Shown one piece after another: positions 11,776-23,403 of a stretch of DNA of 64,000 bases. The translations under genes were made by a program, and so were the position numbers. The number at the start of each line of letters is the position of its first letter. The first letter of the stretch is position 1. The stretch comes from Favolaschia claudopus (taxonomy: Eukaryota > Basidiomycota > Agaricomycetes > Agaricales > Mycenaceae), in NCBI GenBank assembly GCA_037176885.1, contig JAWWNJ010000102.1:248001-312000 (forward strand). Reading direction: 5' to 3'. Below the pieces are notes generated by a model. It was not told the origin of the DNA and made no database searches. It was given only the letters and a program-made list of their open reading frames with translations.

Positions 11776-13900
11776 TTGACTGGAAAAGATGTTGGAGTTT
11801 CAGCGCGCACCTTTAATATTCTGGTTAGCCTTCCGGCAACAGAAAAGGAGGAATGGATCAAAGGTTACAAGGAAGACCCACATTTTGCGAATGTCTTGAA
11901 CGCCTGGAAGAAGGAGGTCAATTGGAACAACCCATCGTTTCCGCAATACCAACTTGCCGATGATGGCCTTCTATACTTCGAAGATTGGAACGGAAACAAC
12001 CGTCTCTGTGTTCCGGGCAAGATTGTTGCGGAAATTCATGACGGACTCACCGAGGGCGCTCACGCAGGATATCATCGAACCTACAATCGCGTGGCGTCAA
12101 CCTACTACTGGCCGCGGATGTCACGTACTGTGAAACAGTATACCTGCACCTGTGATGTCTGCCAGAAGTCAAAACCGAAACATCACGCACCCTTCGGCCT
12201 TCTTCAACCAATCCCTATCCCTTCGCAGCCATTCGAAGTCGTTTCGATGGATCTGATCACTCAACTGCCAGTGTCGGAAGGATTTGACGCTATTCTCGTT
12301 ATTGTGTGCAAGCTGACGAAGTACGGGATTTTTATACCTTGCAAGTCGGATGTCAACGAGGTCGAGACAGCTCAATTGTTCTTTGAGCATGTCGTGGTTC
12401 ACTATGGGCTACCGCTGCAGATAATCTGCGATCGTGATGCGCGCTGGCGCAATCTCTTCTGGGGCGAACTTACTCGGCTAATGGGATCAAAAAGGTCACT
12501 CACAACCTCATATCACCCGCAGGCGGACGGTCAAACCGAGATCTTGAATCAATTTATTGAAACGGCGCTGCGTTGTTTTATTGGTTCAAAGTCGGAGTGG
12601 AAGCCCTACGTGTCTGCTCTTGGTCTATCCTACAACACCACACCAGTGATGTGCCTAAGGCCTTAGTTTACGACCCCCCGGCACACTAAGCCCTTAGGCC
12701 TTAGCATAAGGCTTAGGGCTTAGGCTGCCTAAGGGCTTAGAGGGCTTAGAACCCCCAAAAAAGAGATGTTGCGGAACATGATCCCAAAGCTTGAGAAGCT
12801 GCTGGATGGAGCTGAGAGCAATTTCCCAGCGCACAGAAGGGCTTGAAATGTCGGCACGAAGCTGCTTCCACTCTGCAAGAAATTTATTTTTTTAATCACA
12901 GCACAACAATATTGAACTACCCACCATCAATGCTCGGGTTAGGTGCTCTCCAGGTGTGTCGGCAGGCATCTGAGAAGGGTGAGAAGAGTTTGCAGTTCCG
13001 GCTGTGCTGCGGCAATCAATGCCTAAGTAGTTTATGTCAGCGGCACGTGGGGTCTCTAAGGCCTTAGCAATAAATTTCGAAAATCGGGCTGCACGCTAAG
13101 CCCTATCATAGGGCTTAGACGGCCTTAGGCCTTAGAGACCCTCTAGGGCTTAGGGCTTAGGCACAACACTGCACCACACCGCATTCCAGCTCCGGGTTCT
13201 CTCTCAACATACCTTCTCCGTGGTTTTCAGCCTAGAACCTCGACTTTGTTGACTGGCTTGTAGGCTGTGGACCGTCCCGTCGACGCTGGGGGGGGAAGGA
13301 GAAGACAAGATGTTAGCCGACAAAATTCACACAGTGGCTGATCCGACGGATCATCACGGCAAACGCTCCGAACAAATCGTCGACAGACTCCCCATCGCAG
13401 ATCCTCGAGCAGGAGCAATGATAGAGCAATTTGAAGCACTCCGAACTCGCGCAAAGGAGTCAATTCTTCTTGCTCAAGTTTTTCAACGACGAGCTTACAA
13501 TAAAGGTCGGCTCACCACGGAATTTGAAGAAGGGGATCTCGTTCTCATCAACCCTCACTCATTGCGCTTGCTACGAGAGGAAAAGGGAGTCGGCAAGAAG
13601 CTCCTTCCTAAATTTGACGGTCCTTTCGAAATCAGCGGGAAACTGAGTCCTGTCACTTATCGGCTCCTTTGCATTCCCTCAATCGCGACGACTTCGATAA
13701 ACTTCCGGAAGTCGAAATTGAGCAAGTTCTTGCGGAGCGCTGGCGGAAAGTGCGAGGTCGACGGGGTCCAGCAATTCAAAATTCGCTGGAAAGGCTTCGG
13801 GCCTGAAGATGATGAGTGGATGACAAAGAAAGGACTCCGGAACGCACCTGAAATCCTTGACGCATGGATTAACCGCAACAGGCTTGCAGCTGATAATTGA
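11776..13900 (+). pseudogene. Ty3/gypsy chromovirus integrase with chromodomain, 5'-truncated
   Basis: Only the 3' half of pol is present; protease, reverse transcriptase and gag are missing upstream. The integrase has an HHCC zinc site (HAGYHRTYNRV..CTCDVCQKSK, about 12060-12170), then the DDE core with Asp in MDLITQLP, Asp in ICDRDARW and Glu in ADGQTE. The core is cut by a 528-base MITE at 12644. Past the insert the frame continues through the GPY/F-type region (GPFEISGKLSPVTYRL, about 13615-13665) to a C-terminal chromodomain (FKIRWKGFGPEDDEW, about 13775-13825). Chromodomains steer such integrases to marked heterochromatin. There are further local frame slips near 13200 and between the GPY/F region and the chromodomain (13665-13770). 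Confidence 0.9.
12644..13171. mobile_element. hAT-type MITE (528 bases) in the Ty3 integrase
   Basis: The ends are CAGTGATGTGCCTAAG and the inverse of CAGTGTTGTGCCTAAG. An exact 8-base duplication CACCACAC flanks them (12636-12643 and 13172-13179). Removing the element and one CACCACAC joins ...SYNTT to PHSSSGF in one frame, matching the usual integrase motif. Both arms carry repeated CCTAAGG/CTTAGGG palindromes; the middle (12765-13050) is non-coding. Confidence 0.9.
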
Positions 13901-14038
13901 TTTCGACTGCGATCTTGCTGCGATCCAAAACTTTCAAAAATCACCTGCTTGGTTCGTCTCATTTATACCCTTCGTTTCGGCTCCATCTTCTGTATTCCGT
14001 CTTTTCTCCCTAACTCAGCCTATCCTTTCGACTTCACA

Positions 14039-14675
14039 ATGTCTTCTGCCTACTCTGCGCTCTTTAGCAACCCTCCTTTGGCTTTTTCCCAGCCTTCGAA
14101 TCAATCCATCGTTCCAACCAATCCCTCCTTCTCTCCTCCCCCTCTTGAGGATGTCTCCTCCCCTGCTGCCGCAGATGCAAACGACTACGACACCGGAAGC
14201 GATTCCTCCATGAAGGACGACGACGCGCGGCATCATCTACCTCGGTACCCGCTATGTCGACGATCCCAACACAGTCGTCACTGTTAACGGTGTTGATCCT
14301 GCCGATGCCTTCGTTGACAAACCGACCATTTCCTCTGCGTTCAAATGCGTGCAGATGCTTGTCGGAGGAAACGATGACCTTACCACGCTTATCGGACGCA
14401 GCGCTTGCCGGCCGCCATTTCGCCTCAGCCGAGTTTGCTATCTGCCAGAACACCGACGGGAATTCAGTCTCATTCCCCTTACTCAACACCACTCTTCGGC
14501 AGTGCCTTACATACCAACTTGGGCGGGCCCTCATCCTCACTGCGCTCACTGGCCAGTTCGTCGGAAGTCGAGGCTTCAGGGCCAGGGCTGTCTCGTTTGC
14601 CATTCCGCAGCTCGCGCTCGCACAGACTGCCATGGGAGACGCCAGCAGCCATCCTCTTCGTCTACAACAATTGTG
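14039..14675 (+). pseudogene. Third reading frame of the Ty3 element, 5' part
   Basis: A frame begins at ATG 14039 (MSSAYSALFSNPPLAF), 140 bases after the chromodomain stop. It has a proline/serine-rich start and acidic DTGSDSSMKDDD, then passes by small frame slips into segments such as TRYVDDPNTVVTVNG and ALAGRHFASAEFAICQ. It is cut at 14675 by the copia element and resumes at 20552. I do not recognise the protein. Because the Ty3 3' LTR lies just beyond its other end (21045), it is most simply an extra ORF of the chromovirus, comparable in position to env-like ORFs. A captured host gene is the alternative. Confidence 0.5.
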
Positions 14676-14831
14676 TGTTGGACGACGTGTCGTAGGACAC
14701 CAAAGGACTTGTAGATGACTGTAGCTGTGTCACGCCACGTGGCGTGACAGCCCTCAGGCCGCCACTCGCGTCTTGCCTCAAAGCGTCCCGTGTGAGGTTA
14801 GATTTACTCACATAGAGTACAGGTCCCAACA
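14676..14831 (+). repeat. Copia 5' LTR
   Basis: 156 bases, TG...CA ends (TGTTGG..CCAACA). Near identical to 20402-20546 apart from small indels. Contains the palindrome GTCACGCCACGTGGCGTGAC, a possible promoter or regulatory hairpin. Confidence 0.95.
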
Positions 14832-15020
14832 GGTTATGGGCCTTTAGTTTGAGTCCTTTCCCACTCAAGCATTGGTTCCTGACTCTTCTGGCGACGCTTT
14901 CGACCCCGCGAGGTCATCTACGCTCCTTTTCTTCTCTTCTTGGCGACTCGCCCAGCGCGGAGATTTTCCTTTTCACGACTTTGACGAACTACGCGACGAC
15001 AAGCTTTTTTCGTTCTCGCC

Positions 15021-16474
15021 ATGTTTCACCCTTCGTTTACACAAGCTGGCGCCACAAATCCAGGCAACCCTTGGTCTCAGCATCACGGTTTTGCGCCTTC
15101 GCAGCCGGATCCTCAATTCGTCACCCCGCCGCAATCTACGTATGTGATTCCTCCGTCTGCTCCTACGCGCCAGGCATGCGCCGGTACACGGAGTCTCGCA
15201 AAATCAGATGCCGCCGGTGACGCTACACGCTCCGCGATACCACCCCCCAGCCATTATATCCCTCAGTATGGCGCTCCACCGCCCGGTTCCTCCTGGTCAC
15301 CCGCCAGCACCGGTGCCGCTGTCGTCGCGCCCACCTACCGAATCCCCCCGCTCCTGTGCTACCTTCCTTGTCGAATCTCTATAGCTCTGCGTCTGGCCAC
15401 ATTGCTGATCTCGGACCCGTACCAAAACCTTTTTCGTTGCTGTCGAGTGGTTGGACTGACGCGGACAAGCTCGCACTGGAGCGCTACAACTGGATCCCGT
15501 GGTCTCAGAGGGTGAAGAATCAACTTGGCATGGCTTCGGGGGCGTGGCGTTTCCTTGAGCGTGGAAATCCCTGCCCCTCATTCCAGGTCTACCCCGCCCA
15601 CTATCGCGCGTGGATCGACGCCGACATGGTTGTGCGGTGCTTCCTGTCTGAGGTTTGCGCTGGTCACGGAGCGGCCGTATTTTGAGCACTGCAAGTCTGC
15701 AGCGGAGGTTTGGGAGACCTTGCTCACGCGGCATACTTGCCGCGGGGCCGATGGGGCAGATTGAGGCGCTGCGTAGTTTCCTCAGCGTGGAGCTCTCGTC
15801 TGACCGAAGTCGTGGGCGACTCCGCTAACGGCTCTCCGCGACCTCAACAGTGCCATTTGGGCTTCCGGTACCCCCGATCCAGATAGCTTCCACCTCACCG
15901 GCCTGCTCATAGCCTTGTCTCGCCATAACGACGGTTTCGTTCGCGGTCTCGTTGCGCAACCCGACCTCACGCTTGCCTCCGCGCTCCGCAGCGTCCGCCG
16001 CCTTGATGGCTCAGCCGGCTACAGCGGGGACAGGTGGTTTCGCGTTTGCCGCCACCTCGAATCCTCGTCCTCCTCCCAAGAAATTCGCGGGGGAAGAGGG
16101 AGATATGCTCAACGCCGAACTGCGCGACGGCGGGCACGCATACATGGCCGTTACTGCACCGCGCCAGGGGGGTGGTATGGCCGGGAAACCCGTCTCGGAG
16201 GCGCAGGCGAAGGCGAGGGAGGACCGGACACGCGCAGCGGGCGGCAAATGGCGGAAATCATATCAAACGCAATGCTGCCGGGGCGGCGTATACTACGCTC
16301 GGCGGCGTCGACTACCTCCTTACGCCATCCGTTCCCCCTCCAGCCGTTTCCCCGCTGCTCCCGCCGCCACTGCGCACATAGCTCAACTGGTCACGGATCC
16401 GCTCCCGCCAGCAGACGCTCAAGGGCCGGAACTGTGGCTAGCGAGCGTCGACCCCATCGTACCCGTCAACTGGC
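15021..16474 (+). pseudogene. Copia gag region, multiply frameshifted
   Basis: A start codon at 15021 opens a proline/glutamine-rich N-terminus (MFHPSFTQAGATNPG). The reading frame then switches several times: LALERYNWIPWSQRVKNQL (about 15470-15530) and WIDADMVVRCFLSEVC (about 15610-15660) are typical of the copia gag UBN2-like core, followed by FEHCKSAAEVWETLL in another frame. A basic, glycine-rich tail precedes the protease. Gag would form the virus-like particle. The frame changes make this copy non-functional. Confidence 0.7.
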
Positions 16475-19400
16475 TTGAGTGGACGGCAAATGCGGCGACT
16501 GTCGTCGACCCCGAGTTCTTGGTTTTCGCCGACTCGGGGCGCGAATGTACATGTCCTGCCGTGTCGGGAGGACTTCATAAGCTTGCAGGAGATTCAGCCG
16601 CGCGCCATTAACGGATTCCAGGGCAGCGCTATTTTCGCTACGGGCATCGGCACCATCGCAACAGATAAATTTACTCTCGACAATGTTCTTTTCGTTCCCA
16701 AAGCTTCTGTCCGTCTCCTCTCTGTCCTTCGCCTCTGTCAATCACGCGTTACACCTTCACCTTCGACGACTCGTCCTGCAGTATCCTCGATTCCAGCGGC
16801 GCCATCGTTTGTGCCGGATCTATTCATCCCACTCGTCACCTGTACCAGCTCCACTGCCGACCTGCGAACCTCTCTGCGAACACCGCGTCTCCCGAAATGC
16901 GCGACTTGCGCGTCTGGCATCGCCGTCTCGGCCACGCAAACGAGCAAGCCGGTCGCCGACCTCTACCAGAACGGCGCGGCTGACGGTATGGTCCTTGACC
17001 CTTCCACCGCTGTACCCATATGTGACGACTGCATCCCTGGTAAACAGGCTCGCGCGATCATTCCGAAAGTACGCGAGGGACCCAAGTCGACGCGGCGGCT
17101 GGAGAAGGTGTACGTCGATCTTAGCGGGCAGATGTCAGTGCCGTCGAGGAGCGGGAACAGCTATACGTTGGACATCGTGGATGACTGTAGTGACCGTGGT
17201 TGGAGTATCCCTATCGCAAACAAATCAGACGCCTTTTATTTCCTCACCGCGTGGGAGCTTGCGATGGAAACGAAGACCGGTCTACGCGTGGGCACTTACA
17301 AGATCGACGGCGGCGAGTTATTTTCAAAGGTGTTCCAGGACCACTGCAGGCGCCGCGGCATCAGCATCGATTGCACCGCGCCGCACACCTCGAAGCAGAA
17401 CGGAAAAGTCGAACGTTTTCACCGCACCATCCACGGCCTCGCCAGGACGATGCGGCTCGCTTGTGGCGCGCCACCGAACTTATGGGATGAGTTTTGTGTG
17501 ACTGCGGCCTATTTACACGCCAGAACTCCTTGCACGGGTCAGCATCGACGCACCCCGTACGAGGCCTTTGAACTTCGTAAGCCGAACCTAGCCCACCTTC
17601 GCGAGATTGGATGTCGCGCTTTCGTACTGATTGAAGCGCACAACCCGAAGGTCTACGCCAGGTCGCTTGAATGCACACTCATCGGCTATACCCCGCAATC
17701 GAAAGCCTACCGGTGCTGGGAGAAGAGCACCGGCAAGGTCTACAATTCGATAAATGTTCGCTTCATCGAGACGGGCGATACGGTGAAGGTGAGGTGGAAC
17801 GAGGAGAAGCTCGCTGATGCTGCAGCACGTATTCACTCGTTGCCCCCACCTCCCGTCGTTCCCGACGATCAATCCTCGCCAGATCCCGCGCTACGCACCT
17901 CGACTCTGCCCGATCCGCCGACATCCACCATTCCGCCTACATCGGTCCCTACGAATCTTCCGAAAGAGGTTACGCCGCTCGACGTCCCGCTGCGACGGTC
18001 TACGCGGGAACGACGACCGCCCGTTCGTTTGGTCAACAGTGTTGCTGGAGATGGAGGGGTAGCGGTGGAGGCGGATGACGGGGAGGTGGAGTTGTTGCAG
18101 CGTTGGGTGGATGTGGAGGCGGAGACGCCTGAGGATGACGACGGTGAGGAGGTAGCGATGCTGGCGGAGCTGAACGCGTATCTGACAGAGAATCCGATTG
18201 ATGTGGAGTACCCGGACGACCCCAGCACGTACGCAGAGGCAATGGCGGCCCCCGACGCGGAGAAATGGATCGCAGGAACGCGTGAGGAGTTGGAGTCGCT
18301 CCGGTCGATGGGTGTCTACCGGCTTGTCCCCCCTTCCGCGGTACCGCTGAACAAGACGATCCTGGACCTCAAGCCGGTTTACGTGCGGAAACACGACGCG
18401 TTTGGGAACGTGGTACGTCACAAAGTCCGCTATTGCGCGAAAGGTTTTCGGCAGGTGTATGGCCGGGACTTCACGCACACGACATCTCCGACCGCTCGTC
18501 TTGAATCGTTTCGCGCTATCCTCCACATCGCCGCAGCGAGGGGTTGGGACATTCAGCAGGTTGACGTCAAAACCGCGTTCCTCAACGCCGAGTTGCCGCC
18601 TGGGGAGTACCAGTACGCTCGGCAGCCCAAACACTTCGAGGAGGAGGGGAAGGAGAACTGGTTCTGGGAGTTGGTGAAGGCGATTTACGGGTTGCATCAG
18701 GCGGGGCGCGCGTGGAATAAGACGTTGCACGAGGCGTTGCTGGAATGGGGTTTCAGGCGCCTTATTTGTGAGTGGTGTGTTTATGTCCGACGGCTACCAG
18801 ACGGCTCTACAAACCTCATCGCCGTGCACGTTGACGACATGATCAGTGCCGCCTCTACCGCCGCCGCGAACGAACTCTTCAAATCGCAACTGCGTTCCAA
18901 GTGGCAGATATCCGACCTTGGCGAGGTCAGCTACTGTCTTGGAATCGGCATCGTGCGCGACCCCGAGCGTAGGACCATCCGCCTCTCGCAGACCGCCCTC
19001 ATCGACCGCATCGTGTCGACATTCCACCAGACTGAGGCTTTCCCGGTGTCCACTCCCATGGAGCACAAGCTGCGTCTCTGCCGCCCCAGCGACGACCCTC
19101 TTACGCGTGAAGACGTTGAACGCCTGGCGGCAACCCCATATCGCTCGCTGGTAGGCTCGCTCATGTACGTCGCTATCGGTACTCGCCCCGACATTGCGTT
19201 CGCTGTTGGTTACCTCGCTGCTTTTCTCAATTGCTATCGGGCGGAACATTGGCAGGCTGCCATACGTGTCGTGCGCTACTTGAAGGGGACTCGTGAAATG
19301 GCGTTGACGCTCGGAGGCACGGGACCGATCTTGCTTGGTGGGCATACGGACGCAGACTTTGCAAACGACCTGGACCGCCGAAAGTCGATCATGGGCTACT

Positions 19401-20347
19401 GCTTCTCTCTAGGTTCCGGTGTTATATCTTGGGCCTCGCGGAAGCAGAAAGTCGTCACGGATTCTACGGCAGCGGCGGAGTACATTGGTGCATCTGAGGC
19501 TGCTAAAGAGGCTGTCTGGCTACGAACTCTCATACGCGGAATCACCGTTCCTGTCGACGCCCCGACTCCCATCCTCTGTGACAACAACGCAGCGATTGTA
19601 CTTGCGAACGATCAGTCCTTCCACGACCGCGCTAAGCACATCGACACCCGCTACCACGTTATTCGAGACTGTGTCGAGAAGGGAAAGATTTTTCTCCCCC
19701 GCGTGTCCTCGTACGACAACACTGCTAAGGCTCCAACCATTTCGTTTTCGTTTGGGGAATCCGGCAAACAAAACGGTAATGGTTTCAAACCGTTTATAAA
19801 CTGTTTTCGGGGCTCAGAAATTCAATACCCTCAAGCCGTATCGCTAACGACTCTAATCGATCATTTCCAATGTATGTTCCGCCGTATGTGTCTTTGAACA
19901 TCATGGATGATTCTGTGAGGCAGAATTTGGGACGTACCAGCACATTCAGGACCAAGCGAGGGTATTTCCTTATTTGGAACAACTACACAACGCGAACGAC
20001 CGAGGCCCGTAACCAACCCGTAACCTCAGGTATCGCAGAGGAAGCATTTCTATGGCATTGTTAAGGGTGTCGTGATATAAACTCGGCGGGCTCACCTTTT
20101 TCTGACCTCATTTCATGCGCTGGAAGACTGCTAATTAGCTCCAACATGGAAACTGTTTATAAACTGTTTCTGCACCCTGGCAAATAAAACGGAAACGAAA
20201 ACGATGATAACCGTGTATAAACGTTTACAAACGGAAATGGTTGGAGCCTTAAACACTGCCGACGTTCTCACAAAAGCCTTGCCTGCCGTCGACTTCATTC
20301 GCCATCGTTCGGGTCTGGGTCTTGTCGCAGGGGGTGCTTCCGCTTGA
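16475..20347 (+). pseudogene. Copia pol: protease, integrase, reverse transcriptase, RNase H
   Basis: The protease active-site region reads FADSG in one frame and GANVHVLPCRED in the next; a four-G run at 16536-16539 (three would fit) separates them. The integrase HHCC front half (RVWHRRLGHANEQA) is in a shifted frame at about 16890-16945. From about 16950 the frame stays open: integrase core (VDLSGQM, IDGGELFS, NGKVERFH), reverse transcriptase (DVKTAFLN, YGLHQAGRAWN, VHVDDM) and RNase H (GHTDADFAND, DSTAAAEYIG, CDNNAAIVLAND). The 1140-codon ORF runs on into an inserted MITE at 19726; the true C-terminus (DVLTKALPAVDFIRHRSGL) resumes after 20251 and stops at about 20345. Confidence 0.9.
19726..20251. 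mobile_element. hAT-type MITE (526 bases) in copia RNase H
   Basis: Perfect 18-base terminal inverted repeats TAAGGCTCCAACCATTTC flank the element, with an exact 8-base duplication AACACTGC (19718-19725 and 20252-20259). Subterminal copies of AAACCGTTTATAAAC and its inverse lie inside both ends. Removal joins the RNase H tail in frame. Non-coding. Confidence 0.95.
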
Positions 20348-20401
20348 GGGGGTGGTTCTGGCGTGAGGGGGTGAGATACCGCAGTCTTTGGTGAGGGGGT
20401 G

Positions 20402-20546
20402 TGTTGGACGACGTGTCGTAGGACACCAAAGGACTTGTAGATACTGTAGCTGTGTCACGCCACGTGGCGTGACAGCCCTCACTCGCGTCTTGCTCAAAGC
20501 GTCCGTGTGAGGTTAGATTTACTCACATAGAGTACAGGTCCCAACA
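20402..20546 (+). repeat. Copia 3' LTR
   Basis: 145 bases with TG...CA ends, matching 14676-14831. Preceded by a polypurine tract and followed by the TTGTG target duplication. Confidence 0.95.
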
Positions 20547-20551
20547 TTGTG

Positions 20552-21009
20552 ACCACTCCGTTCGCGAGTTCAATGATCGCGACTCTGTTAAGATGCACCT
20601 CAGCACTATAACGGAAGTCGTGATTATCGGTGTGTTGCTCCTTGCGAAGATGATGGTGTCCACGAAGCGGATTCGCGAACAATCTGCCTGCAGCCCTGGT
20701 GCGGGATTCGCGAAGTCTCTGGACGAATTCCTGGACATGGTTGGGCCGGCGGATGCGTTCACGGAGCACATCGAGTCGTACATTGACTCCATGATTTCTG
20801 ATCGCGCAATCATGCATAGCTTCGACGCAGCCTGTGGACGTCTGTATTGCCCGTTGGGCGTTGCGGAGCTGCTCACCGTCCTCGGCACAGGTGGTAAAGC
20901 GACTCTTCTCCCTCGTGTCTCTCACTTGGGACCTTGGCCATTCGCTGTAGATCGTTCTAACTGTCGTGAGCACGAATTGGCCGAGCATCTGGGCCAGGTT
21001 CATATCTGA
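20552..21009 (+). pseudogene. Third reading frame of the Ty3 element, 3' part
   Basis: After removal of the copia element the codons AAILFVYNN run directly into CDHSVREFNDRDSVKM at the junction. The frame then stays open to TGA at 21007, including a hydrophobic stretch ITEVVIIGVLLLAKMMV that could be a membrane segment and an acidic-helical tail. It ends 36 bases before the Ty3 3' LTR. I do not recognise the fold. The possible membrane segment is compatible with, but does not prove, an envelope-like role. Confidence 0.5.
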
Positions 21010-21044
21010 AAATTCGACTTCATGGTCCTAGACTGGGGGGGAAG

Positions 21045-21500
21045 TGTCATGGATTACGCTAAGTCTTTTACTCTACGATCATTCGTCTCTTGTTTCATAT
21101 ATTTTCCAATTACTCCTTACTACCTATTTCCAACCATCTACCTAATTTCCAACCATCCACATGCTACTTATTCACATGTAGTCTATACCACACCCTTTTA
21201 AGTACTCCTTAGCTACGAAATCAACTTGCCTTTTTCCTCCCACTTTCTTCGCCTCTGTGTGCACTCAACGAACGCCTAAACCGCCTCGTTTCGTCTCAAG
21301 ACTCAGTAAAGATTCGCTCTTGCTGTTCCTTCGGACTACCGCTTCAAGATATCGTAAAGACGCGCTCTTACGACTTCTTGAGCAACCCGCACGCTACGCT
21401 AGGACTGTAAACGGATTTCGTGCAATATATATTCGTACTCAACAAGAATACATCGCGTATTCTACAACAACTGCACTGATTGACCTACCCCCGAGTTCAT
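21045..21500 (+). repeat. Ty3/gypsy 3' LTR (end approximate)
   Basis: A purine tract GACTGGGGGGGAAG leads directly into TGTCATGGATTACGC, the expected start of an LTR. The right boundary is not certain; candidate CA ends lie at 21475 and 21499. No matching 5' LTR is in the window, in keeping with truncation of the element near 11776. Confidence 0.6.
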
Positions 21501-21536
21501 AGGTTTCTTAGTCTTTCTAGCTATTGAATGTGTATT

Positions 21537-21590
21537 GAACGACTATCTTCAAAAGAGTATATAAAGTCTTGTTACGAGACTATTGAATGT
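21537..21590 (-). repeat. Hairpin-containing repeat shared with 53053-53101
   Basis: About 50 bases here are the reverse complement of the sequence following the Helitron helicase at 53053. The block contains AGTCTTGTTACGAGACT, a 5-base stem hairpin, and AAAAGAGTATATAAAG. Confidence 0.6.
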
Positions 21591-21870
21591 GCACTATTAA
21601 GTAGAGCAGGGAGGTATACTTTGCCGAAATCATAAGTAACCATACCGAGAATTTTACATCAATTTCTTCCGCCCTGTTCCCAACGTTTTTTCCTTCTCTG
21701 ATTGCAGGATTAGTAGAACTGTAGAAGACTCTAAGTCTTAAGAAGACAGTCTGAATTCGAGTTTGCAGCAAAATCAGTTGAACAGTTCGGCCTCAAAAGT
21801 ATCCGCGTCTGTTATTTGCGCAAGGTCGCCCTACTGTAGGCCAGAAACTGGCATACAAATCATATTATTA

Positions 21871-21985
21871 GAGACTTTTCGCAGAGCCACCGGGAGCCAC
21901 CCGGTGGCTCTCACGGCATGCGCTGTGGAGCGGCTACGGCATATGGTGGCTTTTTTGGTGGCTCGTCGCGAGTCCGTAGTGAGAT
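21871..21985 (+). repeat. Orphan end related to the GAGAGTTTG element family
   Basis: TTA is followed by GAGACTTTTCGCAGAGCC, the palindrome AGCCACCGGGAGCC..GGTGGCT, GGCATGCG and GGAGCGGCTACG, in the same order as the ends at 2008 and 3189. No matching opposite end was found. Confidence 0.5.
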
Positions 21986-22586
21986 GGTTGATCTCCGACG
22001 ATCTCGCTTCAGCCAAATTGGGCTCAAGCAGGCTCAAGCGCGCACCCGAAGAGCTCCCGTAGGTGAGGACGGTTTTTTATTCAATGTACTGGGTCCCGTG
22101 CCGGAAAATTGCGAAAAAGAAAGGGGAAAAGAGGAAGAAAGAGAGAAGATACGGGAGTTCCAAGGAAGCTTGTCGCTGCTCAGGAAAGATTCAAAAAAGA
22201 TGAATTGATTGTAAATCCACATCAAATTGAGAGTGCGCGAGGAGGCGCGAGCTTCGCTTCATCTCAGATATCAATATTGACTGGTTGTGTAGAACAAGTA
22301 ATTATATTGATTGAAACTGCGTTGAAGTGCACATTGCGGCTAGCTACTGGCTGCTTGTAGAATAACTGGGTGGAATGTGGTAGGAAAAACTCCTCACTGT
22401 GGTTGTTGCTCGTGGTAATGGAATCCGCTCTGAATAAGATGACCCAGCTTCCATCTTGGAGGACAGTTCGCGCACACCAACACCTGGTTTGACGAGACTT
22501 GAATTGATGTGCATTTAGCTTACTTTGCTGACATCCCATTTGGTCAAAATACACCCGATATACAATTGACAGGGTACGCACCTCCA

Positions 22587-23006
22587 CTATGGTGCACGTC
22601 ACTTAGTCACCACCTCTCTGTAACAACACTAACTGTGACTGCAGTTTTTATCCTAATTTTATTTCCTCTTGCCAAACGACTCCCTTTTCAACAGAGGAAC
22701 AATTTGTCAAGAGGATTTTCAAAATTTAAATAATTGAAGGAGTTATAAATTTTCACCCCGACCCAATTTGGCAGTACAGGCCAAATTCGGGTTTCGCCCT
22801 CCAAAAGGCAGTGACATAGACGACTCTCCATCCGTAAGTGTTCAATCAACCCAAAATTAGGGTGTAGGTGGGTCAAAAGTCCCTCCAAAAGCACTCATAT
22901 TGAGTCGAAATTCAGGCTAAAATAGGGTATTTTGGACAAAATTTCGGCCTCCGGCCGATTTGGCACTAGTGCAAAAGAGGTGGTGGCTAAGTGACGTGCA
23001 CCATAG
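22587..23006. mobile_element. 420-base MITE (TIR CTATGGTGCACGTCACTTAG)
   Basis: The left end CTATGGTGCACGTCACTTAG continues as T/CCACCACCTCT and is inverted at 22978-23006. The interior is AT-rich with TTCGGCCTCCGGCCGA palindromes and no ORF. Target duplication not clear. Confidence 0.65.
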
Positions 23007-23403
23007 ACCAATGTGATAGCTCTCTGATTGGAGCCGTTCTGCATTTGATGTACTGAATTGAGTCTTTTTGAATGCATTTGAAGGGATATTTTGATTGAAG
23101 AGCGGTAATATAAAGCATTGATTAGCCAAGACACGTCCCGGGGTGATGTAAGCGTGTTCAGACGGCATTGAAAAACGCGTTTTGAGCCGGTAAATAGCCC
23201 AAGATCGTCGCCACTCGCCAGAAGTGTACCAATGGATTGCCGAATTTTCATACAGTTTAGACACAGTTTGAGGCATACTTCTGTGTAGGGAGCGACTGTT
23301 GAATGTTCAAGGGCATTTCGCCGTTCGTCGTCGGGCCAGAAACACAGAGAGACGGAGGAGGGAGACGACAAGAGTGCGTAGTGACTTATGTCACACTGTG
23401 ACT

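Larger units (their letters stand above)
14676..20546 (+). mobile_element. Full-length Ty1/copia retrotransposon inserted in the Ty3 element
   Basis: The element is bounded by two LTRs starting TGTTGGACGACGTG and ending GGTCCCAACA, and by an exact 5-base duplication TTGTG (14671-14675 and 20547-20551). A putative primer site GGTTATGGGC follows the 5' LTR and a purine tract GGTGAGGGGGTG precedes the 3' LTR. gag and pol have several frame breaks and a MITE sits near the end of RNase H, so it cannot move on its own. The LTRs differ by several small indels (156 against 145 bases), which suggests it is not very recent. Confidence 0.95.

Noticed and set aside
17891..18730. 279-codon minus-strand ORF
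   Set aside because: Antisense to the copia reverse transcriptase frame, which has clear motifs; the minus product is low-complexity Arg/Leu-rich.
16475..19897. 1140-codon ORF as one intact polyprotein
   Set aside because: Its first ~160 codons mix frames (protease and HHCC motifs lie in another frame) and its last ~55 codons read into a MITE.
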